A stretch of DNA of 64,000 bases, taken from contig JAJEKV010000299.1 of NCBI GenBank assembly GCA_021234155.1, forward strand, positions 62,001 to 126,000, written 5' to 3'. The stretch's first letter is position 1. Every line of letters begins with the position of its first letter. A program made the position numbers and the translations under genes. Under the pieces are notes generated by a model. The model worked only from the letters and a program-made list of their open reading frames with translations. It had not been told where the DNA came from and did no database searches. Below are positions 21,173-31,774 of the stretch, in pieces. The DNA is from Isoetes taiwanensis. Its lineage: Eukaryota > Streptophyta > Lycopodiopsida > Isoetales > Isoetaceae.

Positions 21173-22150
21173 AAGAATAATACCAACAATATCGTTGCTT
21201 GCTTGAACTAAAGTTAACATGCCAAATAAAAGTATTAGAAACAACATTGGTACCTTGCAAACAACCAATATGCAAGGATCTAGAGAATGGCTGCTGAAAG
21301 AATTTAGGAAACAATGTAAATAACCTACTGATATTCTTGTAGTCCATTGTTGGAGGACATAATAATTTCGAGGACTTTATAATTTCCTGAGCAGTAGACT
21401 GTGTTAATTCTAAGATATACCTAGATCACACATCAAATGTAATGATCTCTTCAAATTCCAGTATTAAAAGCATTTTATATTGGCCCCTACAAAGCAAATA
21501 TATTCATCCATTAACATCCTTGCAAAGCAAAATCGTTCAGGCCTCCCACATAAGGATATCTATCAAACCTGCTTTTCTATTATTAGAGGATTTGATGTTT
21601 TAGCTTCAGAAAGCATGGAAGCCTGAGAGGGAGGCTTGATGGTTGTCAGAAAGAAGCTGACAGAAAGAGTGGGAGCCTGTTAAGGACGAGTAGCACAACT
21701 GCCTTTTTTATCATATTACCCAATTTGACAGGTGGTTGTACCTTGGTTTGGCTCAAATCCATGTGCAAGAGAGACTATTTTTCTCTTGGTCAGTAACTAA
21801 TCTTCTGACAATACTTTCTCGCTCATATACAAACATGTATATGCTTGCACCTTTTGCTAAGGCACTCTTTGTGAAACCTTTAAGTAAAGAGTTGCACCTA
21901 ACCAATTGCTACGCGTGATGTGCAGATGGCTTTAATGGGGGTACTAGCATCATATCTTTATGAGGCACTAGATATGTGAACTCAGTTGTGTCCTTCATCA
22001 CTACATTAAAATGTATAAATGTACAGTTTATCAGCAAGCATATCCTTTTAAGGTTTTCCCTTGAAAACCCTTTGGGGCGAGGGTTTCCTAATCCTGGATA
22101 GTAATAGGTTTGTTGTGTTCTTTGTTTGGATCCCATATGCCTTTTTTTTT
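21173..22150. other. No gene seen
   Basis: AT-rich intergenic sequence. Short ORFs (21736-21918, 21909-22136) lack recognisable domains, although the first carries a 'FVKPLSKELH' string reminiscent of copia RNase H ends. Confidence 0.4.
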
Positions 22151-22157
22151 ATCTCAA

Positions 22158-22302
22158 CGATGATATTCAATTCAATTCATGTTAACATGGCTAGTGTTAC
22201 CCCCAAAAATACATAGTGAGATGATATTCAATTCAATTCAAATCAATTTATTCAATTCATGTTAACATGGCTAGTGTTACCCCCAAAATTACATAGTGAC
22301 AT
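22158..22302. repeat. ~75-bp direct duplication
   Basis: ATGATATTCAATTCAATTCA ... TTAACATGGCTAGTGTTACC ... ACATAGTGA occurs twice in tandem. The second copy has a small extra AAATCAATTTATTCAATTCA segment. Confidence 0.85.
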
Positions 22303-23090
22303 GTCATTTCATTATATGTATTCATGCCGTAAAACATATGGGAAAATCACATTCTCAACCTCTTGTGCTTGCTTGCAGAGGTGGTGATGATTTATGTAAT
22401 AATCGTGAAAGCTTGAAAGGGTGGCTCTTTTTTACCTTTTTCTCATTCAACATGTGACTATGTAAAGAGTAAAATAGCACCACTATTTGAAATTTTGAAA
22501 AGTGCATAATTAACAAGTGCAATTAGTGAATGCAAAGAAGTTTGGGGGAGATCCATGCACCCAAATGTTTTTTGCCTCAGATGAATCTTCATTGCCATCT
22601 CCTGAATGATCAAGGGTTCGAGGTGCAACTATTCTACACATCCTGAGGTCAATTGTTGTTGCGTGCTCGATCTTTCTGCTTCCAAGCAAACATTATGTTA
22701 GATGTAGAGCCATATCTAGGTAAGGTGGTAATATCTAAGGAGACCATAATGAAGTGATGAAAAGCATGTTTTGTAGCTTAATGCTTGTGACAGGAGGCCA
22801 CTATATATTAACATCAGTGGTGGCAAAACAACGTAAGAACATCGAAGAATATCAAAAGGTTTAGAGGAGCAAAAGGTATAGCCAGAATTTGCCAATTTGC
22901 CATCTACAACCTCTTTCATGCTATAGTGAAATTGCCATGCTACAGACTCTCTGCTATTCCACATATATATAGCTTGCGAACGTGCATATTAGACAAGCCA
23001 ACATAATTGTTTACTATTTAGGTACCAAATCATGTACCTCATAGGACAATCTAGTGGAACAATATTATTATACAAGTTCTTGTACTATGA
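22303..23090. other. No gene seen
   Basis: No coding or structural signal that I can support. Confidence 0.5.
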
Positions 23091-23091
23091 A

Positions 23092-23361
23092 GGAGTATAT
23101 CAAATCGACTGGTCATTTGTGATCGAAATTTCTGTATGAGGAATTTACAATAAAGATCTTAGCAAGGAGTTTTATTTGTCTATATTAACGATCCTATGGG
23201 GTACAGACAAATACAAAAGCCAAACTGAATTGGAGTATATCAAGTCGACTGGTCATTTGTGATCGAAATTTTTGTATGAGGAATTGACAATAAAGATCTT
23301 AGCAAGGAGTTTTATTTGTCTATATTTGGGTACAGATAAATACAAAAGCCAAACTGAATTT
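23092..23361. repeat. ~135-bp tandem duplication
   Basis: The unit from GGAGTATATCAAATCGACTGG to CAAAAGCCAAACTGAATT is repeated at about 23092-23233 and 23234-23359. The first unit contains an extra ACGATCCTATGGGG, which resembles the dispersed CCTATGGGACCC motif. Confidence 0.9.
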
Positions 23362-23489
23362 GAATTAAATTCTAGATTGTTCATCCCGAAATTGCAAGAT
23401 CCCATGCAAAATACCCTAACTTGGAAAGTTCCCTAGTTTTTACAAATGATAAAATCTTTTAACAAAATTAAGTAACTACTTCCAAAATT

Positions 23490-23950
23490 TCATGTAGATT
23501 CCCTTAGATTCTATGAAGATTCCCTTGCAAGGCACACCCAGTGTAAAAGGTTTCCTTAGATCCCCTTGGATGCCCCCTAGATTTCCTAAGATTCTCTAAA
23601 GATTCCCTTACTCTTAAGATTCTAGAGAGATTCCCCTAGATTTTCCATTATTCCAAGGTTCCTCTAGATTCCACAAGATGGTAGATTCTTCTAGATTCCC
23701 TTCGATTTTATGAAGATTCCCTTAGATTCTCTAAGATTCCATCAAGATTCCACTAAATTCTCTAAGATTTTATGAAGATTCTCTTAGATTTCTCTAGATT
23801 CCCAAAGATTCTCTTGAGACTCCAATAGATTCCCTAAGTTTCCCTTGAGATTTCTCTAGATTCTCTAAGATTCTATGAAGGTTTCCCTAGATTCTCCTGA
23901 ATTATCATAGACTCCATAAAATTCTAAGATTCCAAGAAGATTCTTAGAGT
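23490..23950. repeat. Degenerate AGATTCCCT satellite-like tract
   Basis: Over about 460 bp the words AGATTCCCT, AGATTCTCTAAGATT and TTCTATGAAGATTCCC recur with a loose 9-15-bp spacing. No ORF of interest crosses it. Confidence 0.85.
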
Positions 23951-25308
23951 TCGATCGCATTGACTCCAACTGCGACAGCATGATGCCAAAGCACCATTCA
24001 TCGGAAAGCTCTCAATGAGAGGAATCCAAAGGCATGGGCCCCACCTTCAGTCGACCCTTCTACTGCAATTTACGACCATTTGACTGCGATGTAAGAAAAA
24101 AAAGCTTCTTAGAAAGTCTAATCACTACCATCTTTATTAAATAAGGGTGCCACCTCGCATCTTTTTTTAATATAAAAAAAATTCCAATTTAAGAAAAAAA
24201 AATATTTAATGGCTAGAATTTCTTCTGCCCTTTTGATCTAATGGCCACGATTGCGTACACCAAATTCACTTTTAATGTAGCTTCCTGGCACCTTTCGAGA
24301 AAATTTCAAGGGCTAAGATTTTGCTTTCCTCTTTTGATCCGACGATGTGGTCCGTGTAGTCTCAACATTCATACATACGAACAATTGTACTTTTTATAAT
24401 AGTTGGTTTTTGGATGTTCAAATGATGAAGGGTTGTGAAAGTACCTTGGGATCATCTAAGATTTTGTCAATGTTCCTATAGATGCCTAAATGCAGTAGGG
24501 ACTACCGAACACCACTTATCTATGACTTTTCCTTTCAGATAACATTTTAGTGTCGAAATTGTTCTGTTAATATTCAGAGCCAAGTTTAATGTAGAGGCTC
24601 TTAAAGTACTTCAAGGTCCATTATACTTATTCAAGAAATGGATTCCAAAATAATCCACTAACAAAATGCCATAATCTTGCAACTAGCATGGTCTGTGTGA
24701 GATGCTCCTGAACTTGATTATGGCAGGAATGCTAGACGCTTTTATTTCAACTAGATAATTGAACCGCATAATTTGATTATCGAATCTGTATCTGACAGTG
24801 AAATTGAACTACATAATTTGAGAAACAACTAACCATCATTGCAAACAAACTGTTGTCATTCATAGTGTCTTATTTTATTTTTCCATCCTGGTACCACAAA
24901 CCAGTTCTCACTTACCCATCTCCATGTTCACAAGGTCTCATTGCAATATGCTCACCATGAGATTCATCCTAAAAGCACCATAATAAGTTAGCTGGTTCTA
25001 TATTCATAATATTAACACTTTCTCATGTATAGTCATAGAATAGGGCTAGCTTTGCATTTGCCTCCCCATGATACAGCACTTTAAAAGCCAACCAACTAAT
25101 GCCCATCTTTGAACAATATCAGACTGCAAAATCTGATTTGTGAGATAGGGAAACACAACAAACAAAACGAGTTAAATCATACACCAAGGTTTCGGTTTCA
25201 GACTGAGGCAGAAAATCGCTGTGCAAACCAACTCTGATAGCGCCTCTGGTTTCCCATTCTCAAGTATGTGAGGAAAAACCTAATCTGGACTTCCACTTCA
25301 GGTGTTAT
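23951..25308. other. No gene seen
   Basis: AT-rich intergenic DNA. The 24.1-24.4 kb part has 'aatggctaga/taatggccacgat' statements similar in style to the 28.7-29 kb repeats. No coding signal. Confidence 0.45.
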
Positions 25309-25721
25309 TCAAGATTGATAAATTTGTTTGGCATTCCGGCAGCATAAATCTGTGAAATATCTGCAAACTCTGGAGCTCAAAAAATAGATGAACAACATAT
25401 CCCTCCAAATTGACTCAAACTCTGGATACATGCTACATCCTGCAATAACCGTATAGGGTCTCCGCCTATTGGAAGGCAGTCCTGGAAATTGTCCAGCAAA
25501 ACAGAAACACAAAAAGAAATCTCATTTTGCCGAAGCTCATTGACTGAAGAAGCTTTAGCCATACAATGATCAGGCAAAAGACAAAGATACATGAAAAGAG
25601 CACTTGTAAGTGCTAATAAATTACCTACCAGCCAAGCTATCTTATTGTTCACCACATCTAAAAGGTGAGAGGCAAGCCACAATTTTCCAGTGCTTAGGTC
25701 ACCACTGAGTTCCTTTAAATG
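25309..25721 (-). pseudogene. Integrator complex subunit 3 (INTS3)-like exon, frameshifted
   Basis: After a clear acceptor (polypyrimidine TTTTCCATTGCAG, exon start 25721) the minus strand encodes HLKELSGDLSTGKLWLASHL, then LALTSALFMYLCLLPDHC, LRQNEISFCVSVLL and IGGDPIRLLQDVA. These match the N-terminal helical-repeat region of INTS3, the snRNA/mRNA 3'-end processing subunit shared by plants and animals. The expected continuation PEFESIWRDML and a SSRVCRYF block lie in another frame from about 25430. Five bases sit where six are needed between the DVA and PEF codons, so a 1-nt deletion broke the frame. Other INTS3 exons are not found in the flanking 2 kb. Either a decayed fragment or a gene whose other exons lie far away plus one indel. 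Confidence 0.7.
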
Positions 25722-26208
25722 CTGCAATGGAAAACCAGAGAATTGCTCGTCTTTCTCATAGACAGTCAATTCTCAACAAATGTAAAATCTATGCAAATAT
25801 AGCTAAAATCAAATATGAAGGTGTGACGGAATCATAAGCAACAGGTTCAGGATATGTATAGACCTTATAGCCAGTAGACCCATTCCTATGTGCCAAAAGT
25901 CTGATTGCACATAAATTAATTTTTGTATTAAATCACTTTTGTCACATTCTAAGAATTAGCAGATCGTGGATGGCATCCTCCACCAGAAAATCAAATGTTT
26001 GGTCCATTCTGGATTTAGAGTTTTGTATATTACCTGTAACCACATGCAAAACATCAATCAAGCACTTGTATTGCCATATTAAGAGATGCGTATCACACAC
26101 CTTAGTTTTCGGTCTTTGGTTGCTCTTTTTCATATTGAGAACTACGTGAGGATCTGACTTCCCATTATAATCTGTGGGAATAATGATCTTCTGCTGTTCA
26201 ATTGTTAT
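25722..26208. other. Intronic-looking sequence, no gene
   Basis: No recognisable coding block between the INTS3-like exon and the next minus-strand ORF. A 63-residue minus-strand ORF at 25942-26133 is unrecognised. Confidence 0.4.
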
Positions 26209-26456
26209 TCAAAGAATAACACGGGCGTAATCTTCTTGTTTATTCTCTGTAGGTGAAAATATGGACGAAGAATATTCTGATATGGACTCTGTTCTTGGAG
26301 ATAGCATCATAACCTCAGGTGATGATTGTGCTTGTTCCTGGATACTTGCTTGAAGCACTGTTTCTAGTGGTACGAGTACAACATTCCCCTTTGCTGGCAT
26401 TCCAACAACTATGCGCACTTGACCAAATGCATTGTACAGAAGTTCTAGACGCACCT
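26209..26456 (-). other. Unidentified possible exon (81 aa)
   Basis: After an acceptor-like TTTCTAAATGTAG the minus strand is open to a stop at 26209. It begins VRLELLYNAFGQVRIVVGMP and continues into a Ser/Glu-rich tail. The first 35 residues look like folded protein. I do not recognise a family. Its relation to the INTS3-like exon is unknown. Confidence 0.35.
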
Positions 26457-27064
26457 ACATTTAGAAATGCAATTAGTATAAGAGTTGTAGCAAACATTCT
26501 TCATCATAGACTGAACGAGTTCTTAAGTGGTGACAACCTCGATGTCAAAAATGAATTGCTCATTTCATATAGGATTCAAGTCATTATTCAGCAGCAAATA
26601 TAGATTCTAATTACAATTACAATTTTGAGCACAATGCATCCATGCTTACTACTGTCTTGGTCTTCCCCATGCGAACTGGAAGAAGCTGGATAAAGACAAT
26701 AACAAATGGCTCAAATTTTCAGATTTCTAACCTGGACAACTTTCACTTCAAGTGTTCCAACGGGACGCACTGGCAGAATATTTCTGTTGTCAACAGGGGG
26801 TGGCTAACTGTTTAGCTTATTTATAGTGATAGAATAATAAGCACAACATGCTGGATCATCCACCCACTTGGAGACCTTTAAAAAGGAAAAAACGAGTTAC
26901 CAACTCGTTGAGAAAAAAGATGTGAACAATCTCTGCCTTTCCTACCTCACATGATCGGCATGAAGGACATCTCCAAATCGTCCAATTAAACAAATCTGCA
27001 AAAGGCCATTCAAAACATGAAAAATATGCCTTATATAGAGAACAACAGAATTCAACAAACAAAT
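26457..27064. other. No gene seen
   Basis: Short ORFs only (26856-27068 minus). No recognisable domains. Confidence 0.4.
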
Positions 27065-27300
27065 TCAAACTCTGTGAAAGTTATTGAGCTTTGAAAAATA
27101 ACTTAAATAGGAAAGATAGAGTTGGACAAAGACCTCCGCGATTCTATGGCTGGGACATTCTATGGCTGGGGACTGATCGCCGTGATAGCTGCATGCTGGT
27201 GCTGGTACAAATAGACTGTCAAGTGCTTGCATCTTTCTATCTTCCTCTTTACTCTTACTTAAGGCTGCCAACTCGGGCATAATCTTCCTACGGAAGCCAG
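27065..27300 (-). other. Unidentified exon-like block, fourth copy of the 53.9/55.6/57.4-kb motif
   Basis: The minus strand reads IMPELAALSKSKEEDRKMQA. The paralogous block at 57440-57634 reads IMPELAAGLNRSKDEDGKTH. Both are followed by the shared GAGTTGGACAAAGACCTCC.GATTCTAT.GCTGG sequence (plus-strand reading, here 27119-27160). The shared first residues suggest a duplicated exon of an unknown gene. No domain recognised. Confidence 0.45.
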
Positions 27301-28246
27301 ATATTTAAGGCTTAGAATATATTATTATCACCTTCTACTTCTAAGGAAGAGCTAAACATAAACTAAGTGGAAATTTCTAAGTTGCAAAGGCTTGTTGCAA
27401 CTTCAAAAAGAAACCAAAGGAACGATGGTTACAATGAAGCAACGCAGACTGCAGAAGAGCTCAGAATCTTACATTGTAACATAGAGATGGAAGAGCAAAA
27501 CCTGCTTAACTCAAAAGCAAATTTATCCAACAAGGATAAACTCGAAATAGCTTTTCAAGGATAGAAATCAACTTGCATTGCATTCAGCCGACACCATAGG
27601 AAACCAGAGCAACGAAACAAAACAGAGGCAAACGAAATAAAGCTGGCTCTAAGAAACTAGACGCCTGGTCAAAAAATATTTCCTTTGCATTGCCCTAACA
27701 ACAAAGCTGGCCCTATTATGCAATCAACGAACAGTATCACGCCAAAACCAGCGGTAAAGCTCGAGGTAAGATGATTTGAAAGCAGCACAATGGCATGGAA
27801 AGTATAAAACCTTGAGTTTTTAAACCAAAAACCGTCGAAACGGCACTCCAATGCTAGAAGACAGCCAAGGTTCAAATAAAAGAAAAGAAACTCTGTACAA
27901 CTGCAAGAAGATTAAACAACGCTTACTATATTTTACCTTCAAAACAGGCTTGGGCGAATCTGATCATATAGCGGCGAGGACCATTTGTGCAAAATAGGCT
28001 ACACTTGGTTCACAGCTAAATTAATCATGGAAATGAGGAAAATACCCGCCACAATCCTCCGACCTATGATAACGGCCCAGCCAGAACGAAACAAAAAGAA
28101 ATGGCAATGAAAACATGCTAAATAATTTATATTTGTAGAGAAGGAGCAGCCGATTCAATCTCTGCTATATGCTTTCCTCGGGCGGGCCAGAGTCCTAACT
28201 TAATGCGAAGCATTCAATGGAGGTGGGCACTCAAAAAAATGGGGAA
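27301..28246. other. No gene seen
   Basis: Short ORFs (27367-27564, 27669-27875) without domains. AT-rich. Confidence 0.4.
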
Positions 28247-28622
28247 TAAGGGTCCGGTCACATGAAGCTGGTAACAGGGATTCGTTGCCGTTGACAGGAA
28301 CCGAATTTTTTTGCTTGGGTCACATGATCCTGTCTGTCAAAGGAAGGCTTCCACGTTGCAAAGAAAGACCGGAAGCAAGAAAATTTGGCGCGCCTGTGTG
28401 TGATCAAGAAGAGGGATTGTGCCAAGTGCTAGAAAATCTTCCAGCTGTCCTCATCTCTGAGATCCCTGTTGACGGCAATGCTTCCATCCGATGCAGAAGC
28501 CCGCTGAACGGATCCCTATCAACAGGGTTTCTTCCCTGTCAAAATCTGGCATGTGACCCTTTCCATTTCTACGATTGACGGCTTGTGAACCCTGTTGACA
28601 GCATCATGTGACCGGACCCTAA
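28247..28622. mobile_element. Tourist-like (PIF/Harbinger) MITE with TAA target-site duplication
   Basis: Terminal inverted repeats of 30 bp (28250-28279 and 28590-28619) match at 27 positions and start GGGTCCGGTCACATGA. They are flanked by TAA at 28247-28249 and 28620-28622, the 3-bp duplication typical of PIF/Harbinger. The 370-bp body encodes no transposase; the ORF at 28285-28578 is a chance frame. It is therefore a non-autonomous element depending on a transposase elsewhere. Confidence 0.88.
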
Positions 28623-28939
28623 GAGATACTAGCCTAGGAAAATTTTTTTGTTGCCACCTCACTAGATAACTTTCCACCTCACTAGGGTCTATTATATAGG
28701 TCTATTCAATAATATATACCACTTGTAGATATTTAATGCCACCTCGCCAAATAGAATTAAATGCGCTAAACCTCGGCATTGATGTCACACATTCAATGAC
28801 TAAGATCAATTAAATTTAAGCTACCCCTTAGTTTTAGAGATTTTCGTGTTGACACCTCACACATAGCAATAAGTGCAATCAATATATGTGGCAACATCTG
28901 AGCCATTGATGCAGCACATTTGACGGTTGAGATAAATCC
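28623..28939. other. Repeat-derived, no gene
   Basis: Contains a diverged extra copy (about 28816-28853: TTAAGCTACCCCTTAG ... TAGAGATTTTCGTGT) of the arm of the neighbouring foldback. Confidence 0.55.
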
Positions 28940-29061
28940 AACTTAAGCTGCCCCCCTTGTGGATAGAGATTTTGGTGTCGTCGTCTGGGCCGTCGATCTC
29001 ACATCTGGACGGTCCAGGCGGTGACACCCAAATCTCTATCCATAAGGGGGCAGCTTAAGTT
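28940..29061. repeat. Foldback (inverted repeat) with ~38-bp arms
   Basis: Left arm 28940-28979 (AACTTAAGCTGCCCCCC ... GATAGAGATTTTGGTGTC) pairs with right arm 29022-29061 (GACACCCAAATCTCTATCC ... GGGGGCAGCTTAAGTTA). The pairing is nearly perfect around a 42-nt GC-rich centre. MITE-like, but no target-site duplication was established. Confidence 0.85.
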
Positions 29062-29933
29062 ATTGTATATATATAACAGAAGTCTAGTACTATTGTTTTG
29101 TTGCTTATGAGTATCGGAAGTCTCAAATTGCTTGGCTGTATTCAATACGTCCAAATGTGGTCTGTGCAACACACCTTACCAAAAATTGATGAGGGGGTAA
29201 TTTAAATTTGTGCCACCTAATAAATTAAATGCATAGGTCGGTGGCGGTTCTAGACCGTGTTTGAAAAGACACTCTTAGGGACGCCTCACATGTAGCGTCT
29301 CCTGCGCCTCCCCAACGTGAACGTCTCCGGCAAGAATTTTGGAGCGTTCACATGTTGACATCGCCATCGCTCAATTCGGAACATCACCATCACCGGTTTT
29401 TGCTACTCCGTCACTGTTTTTGCACCACAACTTCAAGATTGCTTCAAGATTTTACCTATTGTTGCAGGTGAAGACCGAAATTGACTGGAAACGGAGGTTA
29501 AGACATCCAAACGCTGAAGCAAACGGTCGATCAGGAACTGCTGGAGCAGTTTGACGTCCAACGGTTTGGACGTTGAGCCGCCCGGCTAAAGAAGCTAACA
29601 TGTGAATATACTTTTTATTACATGTGAAGCGTCTCTTAGTAGGAGAAAGCTTTAGAGACTACCACAAAAACTAGGTAGGTGCAATTCTTGCCCCTATGCT
29701 AATCGTATCATGCCATGTGGCAAGTTTCAAACCAGGGGTCTAATGTAAAAAAAATCTGTTGTGCTCCATCTTCGACGCCACTGTTTTACCCTATAATCTT
29801 GCCCTATAATCTTTCTAATTTACTTGCATTCCAACTTTTTTACTTGCATTCGAGCCAATTCTACTTGCATTCTATCTAATTTTACTTGCATTCCTCCAAG
29901 AATTGCACCTCCTGGCTTTCACGTTGCAAGGGT
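29062..29933. other. No supported gene
   Basis: A short plus-strand ORF (29339-29554) has no domain. At 29815-29895 the word TTTACTTGCATTC recurs four times at about 20-bp intervals. Confidence 0.45.
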
Positions 29934-30026
29934 GACCATCTAGGAAGCATTCTTGGGATGTCAACAGCGCCTCCATGCTCCACCAGTCGGTGCTGTTTCC
30001 ATCCCAAGAATGCTTCCCGGATGGTC
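29934..30026. ncRNA. miRNA-precursor-like hairpin
   Basis: Arms of 38 nt (29934-29971 and 29989-30026) pair around a 17-nt loop with 33 Watson-Crick pairs, two G.U pairs and three mismatches. The central run AGGAAGCATTCTTGGGATG is perfectly paired. Size and few mismatches fit a plant pre-miRNA or a small-RNA-generating foldback. It ends about 210 bp beyond the stop codon of TBL-B, downstream of that gene. I do not recognise a known mature miRNA. Strand and expression are unknown. Confidence 0.45.
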
Positions 30027-30236
30027 ATTCATGTAGACATTTAATCTCCTTATGCTCCTCTAAGCAGTCATATATTTCAAGTTTCCAACCAAAAGTTTGT
30101 ATGCTCCGTATACATGAAAACGTGCCGAAAAAAGAAGGTTCCCAAGATTGACTTTGTGTTGTAAAAATACATCAATTTTGTTTTTTTTTTAGAAGATCTT
30201 TTGGGACATATTTTTCAAATGAATGTTGGGGACGGG

Positions 30237-31774
30237 CTATCTCCGGTCGAGAAGGCTAAAGTAAAGCAGCTCGTTCCACGTGTCGGGCACTCCAGGAAGG
30301 CACCAATGGCTGCAATCCTGGTGGTTGAGTACATATTCCAGGCTGCTGCCGGTAAATCTACGCTTCCAGATTGCAATGTGGCCGTCCTTTCGGAGATCTG
30401 TGAGTTTAGTAATGTTCAGAAAAACGACAGAATTCTTCATTTTCTTAACAACGGCCTCCACAGATCTCATTCTTTCTGGATATGGCCCTGTTGATTCTTC
30501 GTCTGGCCATGGCTCTGTCTGATTGTGGCATTTTCCTCCTCTGTCCCATGTCCCTCCGCTGCAGAAAATCATTCCTTTTCCTGTCAGTTCCAACAAAAAA
30601 ACAACCTTTCAAAACAGATTATCATCCGGAAATCAGAACCCCAACTCACAAGAAATGCGTTGGCGCAAATCCCCTGAAAAATACCCTTGTCTTTGATCCA
30701 TCAATCTCTCTGTCTACCCATTCCGCCCAATATCTCATGAATTTTGCATACGCCAACATCACATCCATGCTTGAATTCGCATTTCCCCCTTCCAAAAATG
30801 AAGTTTTGCTGCAAAAAAAAAAAAGGATCTCAGATACGCAATTGAACATTGTTTTGATCATTCTTTGCAGATCAATTTCAGTGTCTAATCCCGAATTTAC
30901 CTACCCTTCTACTATGTCTGCATGATCCCACCAATGCGCAGAATTAAACACCAAAACATCAGCTTTCTTCCATGCCCCTTCGCTCCAATCCATTTCGTCT
31001 AAACTGAGACTGAATTTGATCCTTCTTGGCGACCCGGCAGGTCTTTTTCCTTCTTTGGCCAAAAAATGAGATTTGTAATACTCAATTGTCATGTTATAAT
31101 CTTTGAAATTGACTACAACAGAGCTTCTTGTGTTCGTTATCCGTTTATTTTCACTGTCATAAACATTCTTCTTGTTTTCCGCCTTGTTGTAGAGCATACA
31201 AAGCAGAGATTGGAATTGATTTCTGCCCAATGAATCCCCAGCAAAAATTACCCTCTTGTTCTTTAGCAATTCAAACATGTGGGTTCCATTAAATCTGCAG
31301 AAATTTCACAAATTTCAAACCCAAAACCTTGAATTGAACATTCTGAAGTTAAGAATTTCAATTGGGGCATAGATTTACAGACCTTGGCATGCTACACAAT
31401 AGAGGCTCCCAGCGCCATTTTGTGTAATTATGATCCGGCCTTCCATTTTCTTCACATCTGAATCCGCTTTCTAGAAAAGGGCAAGATCTGCTACTGTAAA
31501 TGGGATAATTTGGATCAAACACCCATTTGCCAGAATAAATATCGCATTCATCCTCCGAATCAGAGCCTGTAACGTTAAGGAGTGACGAATTTGATGAATT
31601 TGAAAGAAAAGACGACGTATTTGAACCCAATATGCTGTGCAAGTTCTGGAAAAGATTGGGGGCAGTATATCCTCCAAATTGCTGGAGAAAAAAAGCTGTT
31701 AGAATCAGAAAGGTTAGGCCGTATGTGAAGAAACAGAGCGCTGCTCTTGGATTGTGTAGATCCGACTGCTTCAT
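30237..31774 (-). CDS. TBL-B: TRICHOME BIREFRINGENCE-LIKE (PMR5N/PC-esterase) protein, 4 exons
   Basis: Exons 31774-31383, 31294-30905, 30808-30650 and 30558-30237 join in frame to 420 aa with GT..AG introns. The third acceptor has a T12 tract. A signal anchor lies at about residues 11-33 (ALCFFTYGLTFLILTAFFLQ), then a Ser/Asn-rich stem. PMR5N follows (CDIYSGKWVFDPNYPIYSSR), then GDS at G150-D151-S152 (IFAGDSLGRNQ) and D395-C-S-H398 before WCLPGVP. All catalytic residues are kept. Predicted Golgi type II polysaccharide O-acetyltransferase like TBL-A; the substrate is unknown. Same intron positions and phases and the same 159-nt exon 3 as TBL-A, but opposite strand and 17 kb away, so it is a paralogue from a local duplication with inversion. 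Confidence 0.95.

Noticed and set aside
21736-21918. Copia RNase H-like end
   Set aside because: Only one short word resembles the family; no neighbouring RNase H motifs or LTR.
30482-30925. 147-aa plus-strand ORF
   Set aside because: It is antisense to TBL-B exons 3-4 and intron 3.
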